From assembly GCF_028471945.1 (NCBI RefSeq), contig NZ_CP110128.1:980501-1044500 (forward strand): a stretch of DNA of 64,000 nucleotides, given 5' to 3'. Below, piece after piece: positions 47,357 to 56,100 of the stretch. A program made the position numbers and the translations under genes. The notes beneath the pieces were generated by a model that made no database searches, had not been told where the DNA came from, and saw only the letters and a program-made list of their open reading frames with translations. The stretch's first letter is position 1; each line of letters begins with the position of its first letter. This DNA comes from Pseudomonas sp. WJP1 (lineage in GTDB: Bacteria > Pseudomonadota > Gammaproteobacteria > Pseudomonadales > Pseudomonadaceae).

Positions 47357-47386
47357 GGGAGTCCGCGTTCGCGGACTCCCTTTTTT
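47357..47386 (+). terminator. Rho-independent terminator after the cupin gene
   Basis: GGGAGTCCGC and GCGGACTCCC form a perfect 10-bp stem with a GTTC loop and six T residues. It divides the biosynthetic set into two units. Confidence 0.93.
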
Positions 47387-47435
47387 CGTTTCTGCAGCGC
47401 CCTCGACGACCCCTGGGCGATTCGTATTTTCGAAT

Positions 47436-47470
47436 TTTCTGTATCGATGCAAACGGGTAATTTCTGTATC
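47436..47470. promoter_or_regulatory. Direct repeat upstream of the second transcription unit
   Basis: TTTCTGTATC occurs at 47436-47445 and again at 47461-47470, 25 bp apart, in the 211-bp gap before the GST-like gene. Direct repeats are the usual operators of MocR/GabR regulators. Confidence 0.35.
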
Positions 47471-47546
47471 TGTTCAGCGCCCGGTCAACTTACTACGATC
47501 GCCTCGAATGCAACGGATTAATGTACTTAGTGCAAGGGAGCGTTCC

Positions 47547-48203
47547 ATGGAAAACAACAGGATTAAACTCTATGTTGGCGCGGATTTTGTCAGCGCTTTT
47601 GCGATGTCGGCGTTTGTGGCACTCAAGGAGAAGCAACTTTCATTTGAACTTGTTACGTTGGATTTAAAGGCACGAGAGAACTATCAGGCAAAGTATCGTG
47701 ATATTTCGCTGACCTGCAAGATTCCCACATTAGTTCACGCAGGCTTTGCACTGTCGGAGTCTTCCGCCATCGCCGAATACCTGGAGGAACTCGCGCCAGG
47801 GCATGCAAGGCTTTTCCCCCAGGACCTCCAGCAACGCGCCCGGGCCCGTCAACTCCAGGCCTGGCTGCGCAGCGATTTGCTGGTGATCCGCAAAGAGCGC
47901 CCGTTTGACCTGGTGTACTTCGGCAAGAAAGACGCGCCGCTCTCTGACGATGCCAAGGCCGCGGTCGAGCGCCTGTTCTTCGTCGCCGAGCGCTTGCTGG
48001 AGGAGGGCGCCGAGCACCTCTTCGGCGACTGGAGCATTGCCGACACGGACCTGGCGATCATGCTCAACCGGCTGGTCGCCAATGGCGATCAAGTCCCGGC
48101 GCGACTCGCGGCGTATGTCCGTCGCCAGTGGGATCGCGACAGCGTTCGGGCATGGATGGACATAGAGCGCAAAGCGCCGGCCATCGCACCGGCTGTTGTT
48201 TAA
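47547..48203 (+). CDS. Glutathione S-transferase-like protein
   Basis: A 218-residue GST-fold protein. The N-terminal thioredoxin-like domain has LYVGADFVSAFAMSAFVALKEK, cis-Pro segment CKIPTLVHAGFALSESSAIAEYLEE (the glutathione-binding Glu-Ser pair) and a C-terminal helical domain with LFGDWSIADTDLAIMLNRL (N-capping box). It resembles the YfcF-type group. ATG 47547 has AAGGGAG upstream. The first 80 codons are lower in GC than their neighbours. In the pathway it could act on a reactive nitroso or nitro intermediate, but this is speculative. Confidence 0.88.
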   Translation: MENNRIKLYVGADFVSAFAMSAFVALKEKQLSFELVTLDLKARENYQAKYRDISLTCKIPTLVHAGFALSESSAIAEYLEELAPGHARLFPQDLQQRARARQLQAWLRSDLLVIRKERPFDLVYFGKKDAPLSDDAKAAVERLFFVAERLLEEGAEHLFGDWSIADTDLAIMLNRLVANGDQVPARLAAYVRRQWDRDSVRAWMDIERKAPAIAPAVV

Positions 48204-48237
48204 GGCGACTGTCAGGGCAATCACCAGGAGCGCTGCC

Positions 48238-49590
48238 ATGCAAGGACTGTCGGAGCACGAACGCTACAAACCCTATAACGCTCGCACCATTCGCGACACA
48301 CCGTATTGGCACAAGCTGACGCCTGAGCTGCAGGAAGCCATGACGGTCGTGGCCCGGGTCATGCCGTTTCGCACCAACGAATACGTGCTGGGGACGCTGA
48401 TCGACTGGAACAACATCCCGGACGATCCGATTTTCCGCATGACTTTTCCCCACAAGGACATGTTGCTGGCCGATGAATATGCCTCGCTCAAGCACCTGAT
48501 CGAGCAGGATGACGCCGCCGCGATCAAGCAGCGCATCGAGGCGATCTGGCTGCGCATGAACCCCCATCCTGCCGGGCAGCTGACGCACAACGGCGCGACC
48601 CTCGATGGAAAGGTCCTGCCGGGCATTCAGCACAAGTACCGCGAAACCGTGCTGTTTTTTCCCGGTGCCGGTCAGACCTGTCATGCGTACTGCACCTTCT
48701 GTTTCCGCTGGGCGCAGTTCATCGGCGAGGAGGAGCTCAAGTTCAACGCGCGGGAATCCCAGGAACTGCTGAGCTACCTGCGCGTGCACACGGAAGTGAC
48801 CGACGTACTGATCACCGGTGGCGATCCACTGATCATGAACACCCGCTCGCTGGCGGGTTACATCGAGCCACTGCTGGAGCTGGCGCATCTCAAGAGCATC
48901 CGCATCGGCACCAAATCGGTGGCGTACTGGCCGCAGCGGTTTGTCAGCGACAAGGACGCAGGCGAGTTGCTCGAACTGTTCCGGCGGATCATCGCGGCGG
49001 GTAAAAACCTGTCGATCATGGGCCACTACAACCACCCGGTAGAGATTCGCCAGGACATCGCCCGCCAGGCCGTCGAACGCATTCGCGCAACGGGCGCGAC
49101 CCTGCGCATGCAGGCGCCGGTGATCCGCCATATCAACGAAAACCCCGCCGATTGGGCGGACCTCTGGACCGAAGGCGTACGGCTCGGGGCGGTGCCCTAT
49201 TACATGTTCGTCGAACGCGACACCGGCCCCAGCCACTACTTCGCGATGCCGCTGGCCCGGGCGTTCGAGATCTTCCAGGCGGCCTATCGCACGGTCTCAG
49301 GGCTGGCGCGAACGGTGCGCGGGCCGTCGATGAGCACCTTCTACGGCAAGGTCCTGATCAACGGCATCGAGACCGTCGCCGGGGAGAAAGTTTTCGTGTT
49401 GCAGTTCCTCCAGGCCCGGGACCCGCAGTGGGTATTGCGGACCTTTTATGCGCGCTTCGACCCGCAGGCGACCTGGTTCGACGAGCTGCGCCCGGCCTTC
49501 GGCGAACGCGGATTTTTCTTTCAGACCGAGCCTGAGCGTTTGCTGGCACCCGCGCCGGAGTTGATACCGGTTCTGCTGCAAACAGCCTAG
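48238..49590 (+). CDS. KamA-family radical SAM aminomutase
   Basis: A 450-residue radical SAM enzyme of the lysine 2,3-aminomutase family, which moves an alpha-amino group to the beta carbon with PLP. The 4Fe-4S motif CxxxCxxC is GQTCHAYCTFCFRW (Cys148, 152, 155), followed by LITGGDPLIMNT. The PLP-lysine region differs from the PGGGGK motif of true lysine 2,3-aminomutase: here it reads VRGPSMSTFYGKVLI. The substrate-binding Asp loop is also altered (VERDTGPSHYF). So the substrate may be another amino acid, such as Glu or Arg, or the chemistry may differ. AGGAG lies before ATG 48238; the start at 48196 overlaps the GST gene. Confidence 0.9.
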   Translation: MQGLSEHERYKPYNARTIRDTPYWHKLTPELQEAMTVVARVMPFRTNEYVLGTLIDWNNIPDDPIFRMTFPHKDMLLADEYASLKHLIEQDDAAAIKQRIEAIWLRMNPHPAGQLTHNGATLDGKVLPGIQHKYRETVLFFPGAGQTCHAYCTFCFRWAQFIGEEELKFNARESQELLSYLRVHTEVTDVLITGGDPLIMNTRSLAGYIEPLLELAHLKSIRIGTKSVAYWPQRFVSDKDAGELLELFRRIIAAGKNLSIMGHYNHPVEIRQDIARQAVERIRATGATLRMQAPVIRHINENPADWADLWTEGVRLGAVPYYMFVERDTGPSHYFAMPLARAFEIFQAAYRTVSGLARTVRGPSMSTFYGKVLINGIETVAGEKVFVLQFLQARDPQWVLRTFYARFDPQATWFDELRPAFGERGFFFQTEPERLLAPAPELIPVLLQTA

Positions 49591-49621
49591 GACGACACTT
49601 GATGACAGGGGAGACAAGGAC

Positions 49622-50494
49622 ATGAGCGGTATCCCGTTTGATCAGCGCGAAGGATTGATCTGGCTCGATGGCGAGTTCGTCGAGTGGTCCCAGGCGCGCC
49701 TGCATGTGCTGACCCACGGCTTGCATTACGCAAGCACGGTGTACGAGGGCGAGCGCGTGTACAACGGCAAGATCTTCAAGCTGCGCGAACACACCGAGCG
49801 CTTGTATCGCTCGGCGCAGCTGATGGATTTTGCCATCCCGTTCGAACTCGACGAGCTTGAAGCGGCCAGCCAGCAATTGCTGCAACGTAACAATGTGGCC
49901 GACGGCTATTTGCGGCCGGTGGCCTGGCGCGGCAGCGAAATGATTTCCACGTCGGCGCGGTTCAATCGCGTGCATGTGGCGATCGCCTGCTGGCAATGGC
50001 CAAGCTATTTCGACCCGGCGGCGCGCATGACCGGCATCCGCTTGAAGACTGCCACCTGGCGCCGTCCGCCGCCCAGCAGCAGCCCGTTCGAAGCCAAGGC
50101 GTCCGGGCATTACCAGATCGCCACGCTGAGCAAGCACGACGCCGAAAACAACGGTTACCACGACGCCTTGATGCTCGACTGGCGGGGCCACGTCGCCGAA
50201 GCCACCAGCGCCAACGTGTTCTTCGCCAAGGGACGGACCTTGCATACGCCGGTGCCTGATTGTTTCCTCGACGGCATTACCCGCCAGACCGTCATCGAGT
50301 TGGCCCGGGCGCTGGACTACCAGGTCATCGAACGCACGATCCTGCCCACGGAACTGGGCGACTTCGACGAATGTTTTCTCACCGGCACCGCCGCCGAAAT
50401 CACCCCGGTACAAAGCATCGATGAACAGCGATACCGACCGGGCAGCGCCTGCAGTGAATTGATTGCCGCTTACACCTCAACCGTAAACGCCTGA
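49622..50494 (+). CDS. Class IV aminotransferase (branched-chain type)
   Basis: A 290-residue fold-type IV PLP aminotransferase related to IlvE. The catalytic lysine is Lys159 in FEAKASGHYQIATLSKHDA. GYHDALMLDWRGHVAEATSANVFF and LDGITRQTVIELARALDYQV are the family blocks, with ECFLTGTAAEITPVQ near the end. The N-terminal VLTHGLHYASTVYEGERVY is also typical. As a second ilvE-like gene inside a specialised set it probably transaminates a pathway intermediate, not valine, leucine or isoleucine. AAGGAC precedes ATG. It starts 31 bp after the aminomutase gene. Confidence 0.9.
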   Translation: MSGIPFDQREGLIWLDGEFVEWSQARLHVLTHGLHYASTVYEGERVYNGKIFKLREHTERLYRSAQLMDFAIPFELDELEAASQQLLQRNNVADGYLRPVAWRGSEMISTSARFNRVHVAIACWQWPSYFDPAARMTGIRLKTATWRRPPPSSSPFEAKASGHYQIATLSKHDAENNGYHDALMLDWRGHVAEATSANVFFAKGRTLHTPVPDCFLDGITRQTVIELARALDYQVIERTILPTELGDFDECFLTGTAAEITPVQSIDEQRYRPGSACSELIAAYTSTVNA

Positions 50495-50515
50495 TAAACC
50501 GCCAGGAAACTCACC

Positions 50516-51274
50516 ATGTCAGACCAAGGGATTGTTGCGTCCACACCTTATGTTTCGCTGGGCCATCGCCATGAAGAGTTGTCGAATCGTGGCTGGACTG
50601 TGCTGACCCCGGGGGAATTTGCCCACGATGTAGCAGGAACACTGCATGAGTTCGGCCCGATCATTCCGCAGTTCAATGGCCAGATGGCGTTCGCCATCAC
50701 CCGCAAGCCGGGCTACGAGGACTTGCCGTACTCCCAAAGCATGAACGGCATCGGCCCGCACACCGAAGCGCCGGTGTATGGCCCGCCACCGCGTTACCTG
50801 GCGCTGCATTGCCATCAACAGGCGACCTGTGGCGGCGGTCACACTGGGCTGGTGGACGGTTACGCATTCTTGAAGTCGCTGGAGCAATCCGAGCCGCAAC
50901 TACGCGAGTGGCTCGATGACACGCCGGTGGAGTTCGTCGCCACGGCCAAGCCCGGTGAACCGGCGCAAACCCGGGTCAGGGAATACATCCTGACACCCAC
51001 CGAGGAAGGCGATATTTTCCGCTTCAGCTACAACCAGTTTCACTACGGCGATGTGAATCCATCGAAGGAAGCCTTGCAACAATCACAGGTCAACAACAAC
51101 GACTCGCCGCTGGCCAGGTTTGCCGTGCTCGGCGAAGCGTACTTCGTCGAACACAACATCCCGGTACTGATTCCCGACGGATGCATGCTGATTTGGGATA
51201 ACTGGCGGATGATTCATGCCCGCAGCCGATACACTGACCCGGCGCGCAACCTGACCCGCTACTGGCTGGCCTGA
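50516..51274 (+). CDS. TauD/clavaminate-synthase-like 2-oxoglutarate oxygenase
   Basis: A 252-residue Fe(II)/2-oxoglutarate-dependent oxygenase. The iron ligands are the HxE pair (His82, Glu84 in GIGPHTEAPVYGPPPRY) and His234 in IWDNWRMIHARSRY. The HxE form, instead of HxD, is typical of the clavaminate-synthase-like group. Arg244 or Arg248 (LTRYWLA) is likely to bind 2-oxoglutarate. It may hydroxylate or desaturate an amino-acid substrate. A CAGGAAACTCACC site precedes the ATG. It is 21 bp after the aminotransferase. Confidence 0.9.
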   Translation: MSDQGIVASTPYVSLGHRHEELSNRGWTVLTPGEFAHDVAGTLHEFGPIIPQFNGQMAFAITRKPGYEDLPYSQSMNGIGPHTEAPVYGPPPRYLALHCHQQATCGGGHTGLVDGYAFLKSLEQSEPQLREWLDDTPVEFVATAKPGEPAQTRVREYILTPTEEGDIFRFSYNQFHYGDVNPSKEALQQSQVNNNDSPLARFAVLGEAYFVEHNIPVLIPDGCMLIWDNWRMIHARSRYTDPARNLTRYWLA

Positions 51275-51298
51275 TTTTTCCGTCGCCCTTCTTTTTTC

Positions 51299-51320
51299 CG
51301 CGTACCCCCAGGGGTACGCG
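51299..51320. terminator. Hairpin between the oxygenase and N-oxygenase genes
   Basis: CGCGTACCCC and GGGGTACGCG are perfect 10-bp arms with a 2-base centre. No T run follows. It may be an attenuator or an mRNA-processing site. Confidence 0.5.
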
Positions 51321-51338
51321 TTCTACAGGTATCGCGTC

Positions 51339-52298
51339 ATGCAAACAGCAATCGAGATCGCCCAGGTCGATCATCAACTGATCGTACGGCTCAATCAGGC
51401 CTGGACCAAACGCGCCGCAGTCTGTTCGCCGGACAGGGCGCAGATCAATGAAGTGTTCGACCCGGCACGCCCGGATTACCCGGAGTGCATGGTGCCGTTT
51501 TTCCATCACCCGAAATTCCAGGCCTTGAGTGATGAGCTCAAAAGCAAGGTGGTGACCTGGGGCTGGATCGGCTACAACCTGCGCACCGTCACCGCCGAGG
51601 AACACGTGGTGAACCCGGCACTGAGCGTCCTCGCCAATCAGTACCTGGGCAAGGACGACTGGCATTTTCGCGAAGCGATGCAGCAGACCCTGATCGACGA
51701 GCACTACCACACCCTCATGCACCTGCGGGCCATCGAGCGGACCAAGCTGGATCGCGCACTGGACCAGGATCTGCAGTTGCCGCCATCGGTGACGTACCTG
51801 CGCCTCAAGGCCCTGCGCGAGGAGCTGTCCGAGCCATGGCAGCGCGACCTGGCGGCGATCACCTTCGCGGTGGTGGCCGAGATTAGCGTCAATGCCTATC
51901 TCGACCTGCTGGCGGAGGACCAGACCATCCAGCCGCAAAACCGCCGCGTGGCCGAACTGCACAACCGCGACGAATACGCCCACAGCAAGGTGCTGGCCGA
52001 AGTGGCCAAGGTGATGTACGCCAACATGCCGCCGATACAGCGGGAATTTTTCGCCCGCAACCTGTCGGTGGCGCTGAGTGCCTTCATCGCCCAGGACTAC
52101 TCGATGTGGGAGGCGATCCTCACGCAGCTCGGGGTCGAGGACGCCGAGTCGATCATTGCCGACACCCGCGAGAGCAACAGGAACGCGACGATCATGCGCG
52201 ACTACAGTGGCCTGCATAAGCTGGCACACGACCTGGGCATCAGCGAGCAGATCGACTTCGATTTTCGTCCGACCCTCAAAGCCACCGCAGCCGCCTGA
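51339..52298 (+). CDS. AurF-like diiron N-oxygenase
   Basis: A 319-residue protein of the AurF/p-aminobenzoate N-oxygenase family. These soluble diiron enzymes oxidise an amine to hydroxylamine, nitroso or nitro. All seven ligands can be placed: Glu87 or Glu88 (TAEEHVV), Glu121 and His124 (DEHYHTLMH), Glu181 (VVAEISVNAY), and His208, Glu212 and His215 (LHNRDEYAH, the H-x3-E-x2-H pattern of AurF). Relatives occur in valdiazen/leudiazen, fragin and mangotoxin clusters, but the NRPS partners of those are missing here. The likely job is N-oxidation of the beta- or alpha-amine of an amino acid. Confidence 0.9.
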   Translation: MQTAIEIAQVDHQLIVRLNQAWTKRAAVCSPDRAQINEVFDPARPDYPECMVPFFHHPKFQALSDELKSKVVTWGWIGYNLRTVTAEEHVVNPALSVLANQYLGKDDWHFREAMQQTLIDEHYHTLMHLRAIERTKLDRALDQDLQLPPSVTYLRLKALREELSEPWQRDLAAITFAVVAEISVNAYLDLLAEDQTIQPQNRRVAELHNRDEYAHSKVLAEVAKVMYANMPPIQREFFARNLSVALSAFIAQDYSMWEAILTQLGVEDAESIIADTRESNRNATIMRDYSGLHKLAHDLGISEQIDFDFRPTLKATAAA

Positions 52299-52312
52299 AC
52301 CTGGAGGTGTCC

Positions 52313-53113
52313 ATGTCCATTCCCATGTACGAAGTGTTCGCCATCCGTGTCGGCGCCAACGCGCAGCGCACCGCCCGGGAGAACTTCCTCTACGACGCCT
52401 GCTGCGGCGATCCGAATGCGCCGATGCCGCTGGATTATTACTTCTGGGTCATTCGCAACGAGCACCAGGTGATCGTGGTCGATACCTGTTTTCAACCGGC
52501 CACGGCGGACCGGCGCAACCGGCAGATGTACCGCCTGCCGGAAGATTCCCTGCGGCAACTGGACATCGATCCGGCGCAGGTCGAGCACCTGATCCTCACG
52601 CACCTGCACTGGGACCACGCCGGCAACCTGGGGCTGTTTCCCAAGGCCACGGTGCATTTGCAGGAAGCGGAATTGCGCTTCTGCACCGGGCCGAAGATGA
52701 GCCATCACACGGTGAACAAGACCTATGAGGTCGAGGATGTGATGTCGGCGTTGCCGCCGCTGTTCGAAGGAAGGATGCGTTTGCACAACGGCACGGTCGA
52801 GGTGCTGCCGGGGGTGACACTGCACGCGGTGGGTGGTCACACACCGGGTAGCCAGGTGGTGCGGGTGAACACCGAACGAGGCTGGATCGTGCTGGCGTCG
52901 GACGCGGCGCACTTGTGGGTGAACATCCGCGAGCGTAGTCCGTTTCCAATCATCGATGACCTGGCGCAGTCACTTGAAGCGTTCAGCGAAATCGATCGCC
53001 TGGCCGATAGTGCAGACCACGTCATCCCCGGTCACGACCCCTTGATAGCCGAACGTTTCCCGCACTGGAACGACGATCCGCACATCATTTGCCTGCACCA
53101 AAAACCAATCTGA
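52313..53113 (+). CDS. Metallo-beta-lactamase-fold hydrolase (lactonase-like)
   Basis: A 266-residue metallohydrolase. The zinc motif HLHWDH (His97, His99, Asp101, His102) is followed by GGHTPGSQVV, VLASDAAH and HVIPGHDP. The pattern and length are close to the AttM/AiiB-type lactonases, which open acyl-homoserine lactones, but other lactones or esters are equally possible. GGAGGTG lies before ATG 52313; the frame at 52307 adds two residues. It is the last gene of the set and may open a lactone intermediate or inactivate a product. Confidence 0.9.
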   Translation: MSIPMYEVFAIRVGANAQRTARENFLYDACCGDPNAPMPLDYYFWVIRNEHQVIVVDTCFQPATADRRNRQMYRLPEDSLRQLDIDPAQVEHLILTHLHWDHAGNLGLFPKATVHLQEAELRFCTGPKMSHHTVNKTYEVEDVMSALPPLFEGRMRLHNGTVEVLPGVTLHAVGGHTPGSQVVRVNTERGWIVLASDAAHLWVNIRERSPFPIIDDLAQSLEAFSEIDRLADSADHVIPGHDPLIAERFPHWNDDPHIICLHQKPI

Positions 53114-53118
53114 AACAC

Positions 53119-53136
53119 GGCCCCTTTGTCGGGGCC
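53119..53136. terminator. Hairpin after the hydrolase gene
   Basis: GGCCCC-tttgtc-GGGGCC is followed by a looser T-rich stretch (53146-53150). It is a likely end or attenuation point of the biosynthetic transcript. Confidence 0.55.
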
Positions 53137-53179
53137 AAACAAATATTTTTCAGCGAATACATATATACCGCTGCCGTGA

Positions 53180-56100
53180 ATGACGATTGATGATCATGGA
53201 ATGTGTGTTTTCTCAGGTACCACGCCTGAGGTAACGACATCGAGATCTTCTACATTCACGGACGATTACGTTATGGAAAACTCGTTAGCTCGCGTCAAAC
53301 GTACAGCCAATGTCACCGTAAAACTACCCGCACTCAGCCCGCCTTTCATCAGTGCGGACGATGCGGCGCGGTTTGCGCATGAGGCCATTGGCAACAAAAG
53401 GGAGCGGGAGTATGGCGGCGCCATTCTTCGGCATGAAGACGGTCGGTTCTTTGCGACCCTGCCTATCCCCGGCGATACCGTATTGTTTGATCATCAAACG
53501 ATGATGTCGACGGATGCGCAAGGCAACTTCGTCCACCCCGCCGGGTTCAAGTGCTATGCCTTTTATCATTCACATCCAGCTCATGCTGCCAAGGTAAAAG
53601 AGGCCAATCCGTCGTTCTCCGATGACTTTGTTGCCGTGGTCATGAGTTTCTATTCGGAAGCTGACAAGTACTTCATCATCCATCACAGGGCTTTTGCTCC
53701 GGCTCATTATTTATCGGGGGCTGAGAACTGCCTGCTTAAATACGTGACCAGCGGATCCGCTGCGGAAGATCAGGTGGCGAAAACCATCAGGGAGGGACGT
53801 GCCCCCGATTCATTCGCGAATTTTGAAGGGCCGATTCACGAGTTGGCACAGGCGGGAACCCTGAGCGTTGTAGTCCCCAACACCGTATGGGGCGGACGCG
53901 GAGGCCAGATTCACCCGCAATGGACCTTGAACACGCCTGTGGCGACCTCCAGGACGCCCACGGAACAACCTTTCTGCACACAAGTGTTCGATCAGTCGGC
54001 CAAGGCCGTCGACGCGGTACTGGGCTTTGGCGGTACTCAACCCGATGACGGCTGCATGGGGTTCATCCTCAAGGCGGTAGGCAAGGATGAATATGTCGCC
54101 ACCCAACCGCTGAGCGCCCTTACACCACTGTTTTCGCCGATCGAGCTATTCCCCCAGCGTGCCAATGGCGGGCCGAAGCTGCCTTCCAACTTCCGGCTCG
54201 ACGGCATCTACTACCGGTCTCGACCGGTTGCGGCGCAACGGCCTCCCAGGCAAGCCTGGCTGTATGACAACTTCTTTTCCCCGCAGGAGCTCGCGACGGC
54301 GATCGCTCAGTCGCGTACCGACACCTATCTGCTGGATAACCAGCGCGGGTTGACCCTGCATATGCGGGCCAAGGGCAACGCACTGTTGAGTTACCAATGC
54401 TCTGGGTCCGCTGCCGAAACAGCACTGCTGACCGCGCAGGGCACGACCTTGCACAACGAACTGAAGGCTGGAACCTTGAGCGCTTTCGACTTTGTCCTCA
54501 AGGTGGCTGCTGCCGGCAGGTTGACCGTCGTGGAAACTGGCGACGTGTGGGATAAAACGGGGGTTGTGGAGCAGAACTGGCGGCCTTTCGAGCGTATTCA
54601 CCAAGCGCTGGGTCCGGCCTTTCTATCGGCCGACGATGCTGCTCGTCATGTCCACGAACAGTTGGGTGATGTGCGTACCCATGACTGTCTGGGTTATGTG
54701 CTTGAGCGTTCGGACGGCAAGTTTTTTGCCACCCAGCCGGTGCGATCGGAACAATGGCTTGAGGGTTGGGGGCTCCCCCATGCAGGGGGTGTATCCAGCA
54801 AACTGATTGAACTACCCGGTTATCGATACAAGGGGCAATACCTTACCAATTCTCAGACCCAGGCGCGGGTCAAAGAGCTGAACCCTTCCTGGTCGGAGGA
54901 TGAGATCAACTTGTATGTGAGCATGCCGTCGATTGGCGCCATAGCCGGCATCACTTCACAGACCGCCGTACCCGCGCTCTATCATTCAGGTGTTGGCGGC
55001 TCGTTGGTCAAATATGTGTGCAGTCGCTCCCAGGAAGAACTCAACTTCAAGAACCTTTTGGCTGCCGCGTTGGCGGGTGACCATACCATCGGTAAACAGC
55101 TCGACGGGTATGATGGGTCGACAGAGCAACTGGTTAAAAAACTGGTGCGCACCGGCGAGCTCAGCGTCATCGTTTCGAATCCGGCCTGGAGAGGCTCGCG
55201 CGGAAAAGTGCCCACGGCGTGGGTCGCCTATGAGCCTTTTGAATCCGCGTCACCTGTCGCCCCCGCGCTCAGCTGGGTTTTCCAGGATGCGGAAACGGCC
55301 GCGCAATTTGCCCATGACCAGATGTTGGCAAAACCCACGGTCAGACAAGTCGCTTTCATCCTCAAGAACTCCCAGGCCGAAGAATACGTGGTCACCGCTC
55401 CGGCCGTCATCGATGCGGCCAATAGTGCGTTGCCATTGTTTTCGCCGCTGCATGCCTTCGCTGTCGATGATGCCGGGAAGTTAAAATTCCCCGAGGGCTA
55501 TGCCCTGCAGAGTATTTGCTACCTGTCGTTGCCTGACGCCAGTTCGGCACGTGAAGAAAAGTGGGTTTACGAATGTTTTGTTTCTCCCACGGATTTCGCA
55601 TTGGCAGTCGGCACCTCCCGAGTCGGGAAACCAAGTGGGTTTGCGCTCTACCTAAGCACCCGCGATCGCGCGCAATTGAAGTACGTGTTCTCCCAATCCG
55701 CACAGGAGAACCAGCTGTATGCGGTCAATCCCCATGGAATCGTCACGGACAACGGTGATCAAGCCGATTTGGTCTCGGGAACACTGACGCCTTCGGCGTT
55801 CGTAAAGCGGGTGGCAGCAGCGGGCGAGATGTCGGTGATTCAGACGGGCAGGCTATGGGATGTAGCGGGCTCTGTGGATCAGAACTGGCAGCCTTTTGCG
55901 CTGCATCCGAAACCCGTCTTGAGCCCGTCATTTCTCACGGCGGACGATGCGGCTCGTTATGCGCACGAACGTATCGGCAGTCAGCGCGACTACGAGTTCA
56001 GTGGCTATATCCTGCAACGTCAGGATCAGCGGTTTGTTGTGACCGAGCCGCTCGACAACTTCAAATTCGGTCGATTCACACCTGGCGCCATCTACCCTGC

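Noticed and set aside
43799..53113. Assignment to the pvf, fragin or mangotoxin pathways
   Set aside because: They share the AurF-like enzyme, but their NRPS and other partner genes are absent, and KamA, ATP-grasp and TauD-like genes are not part of them as far as I know.
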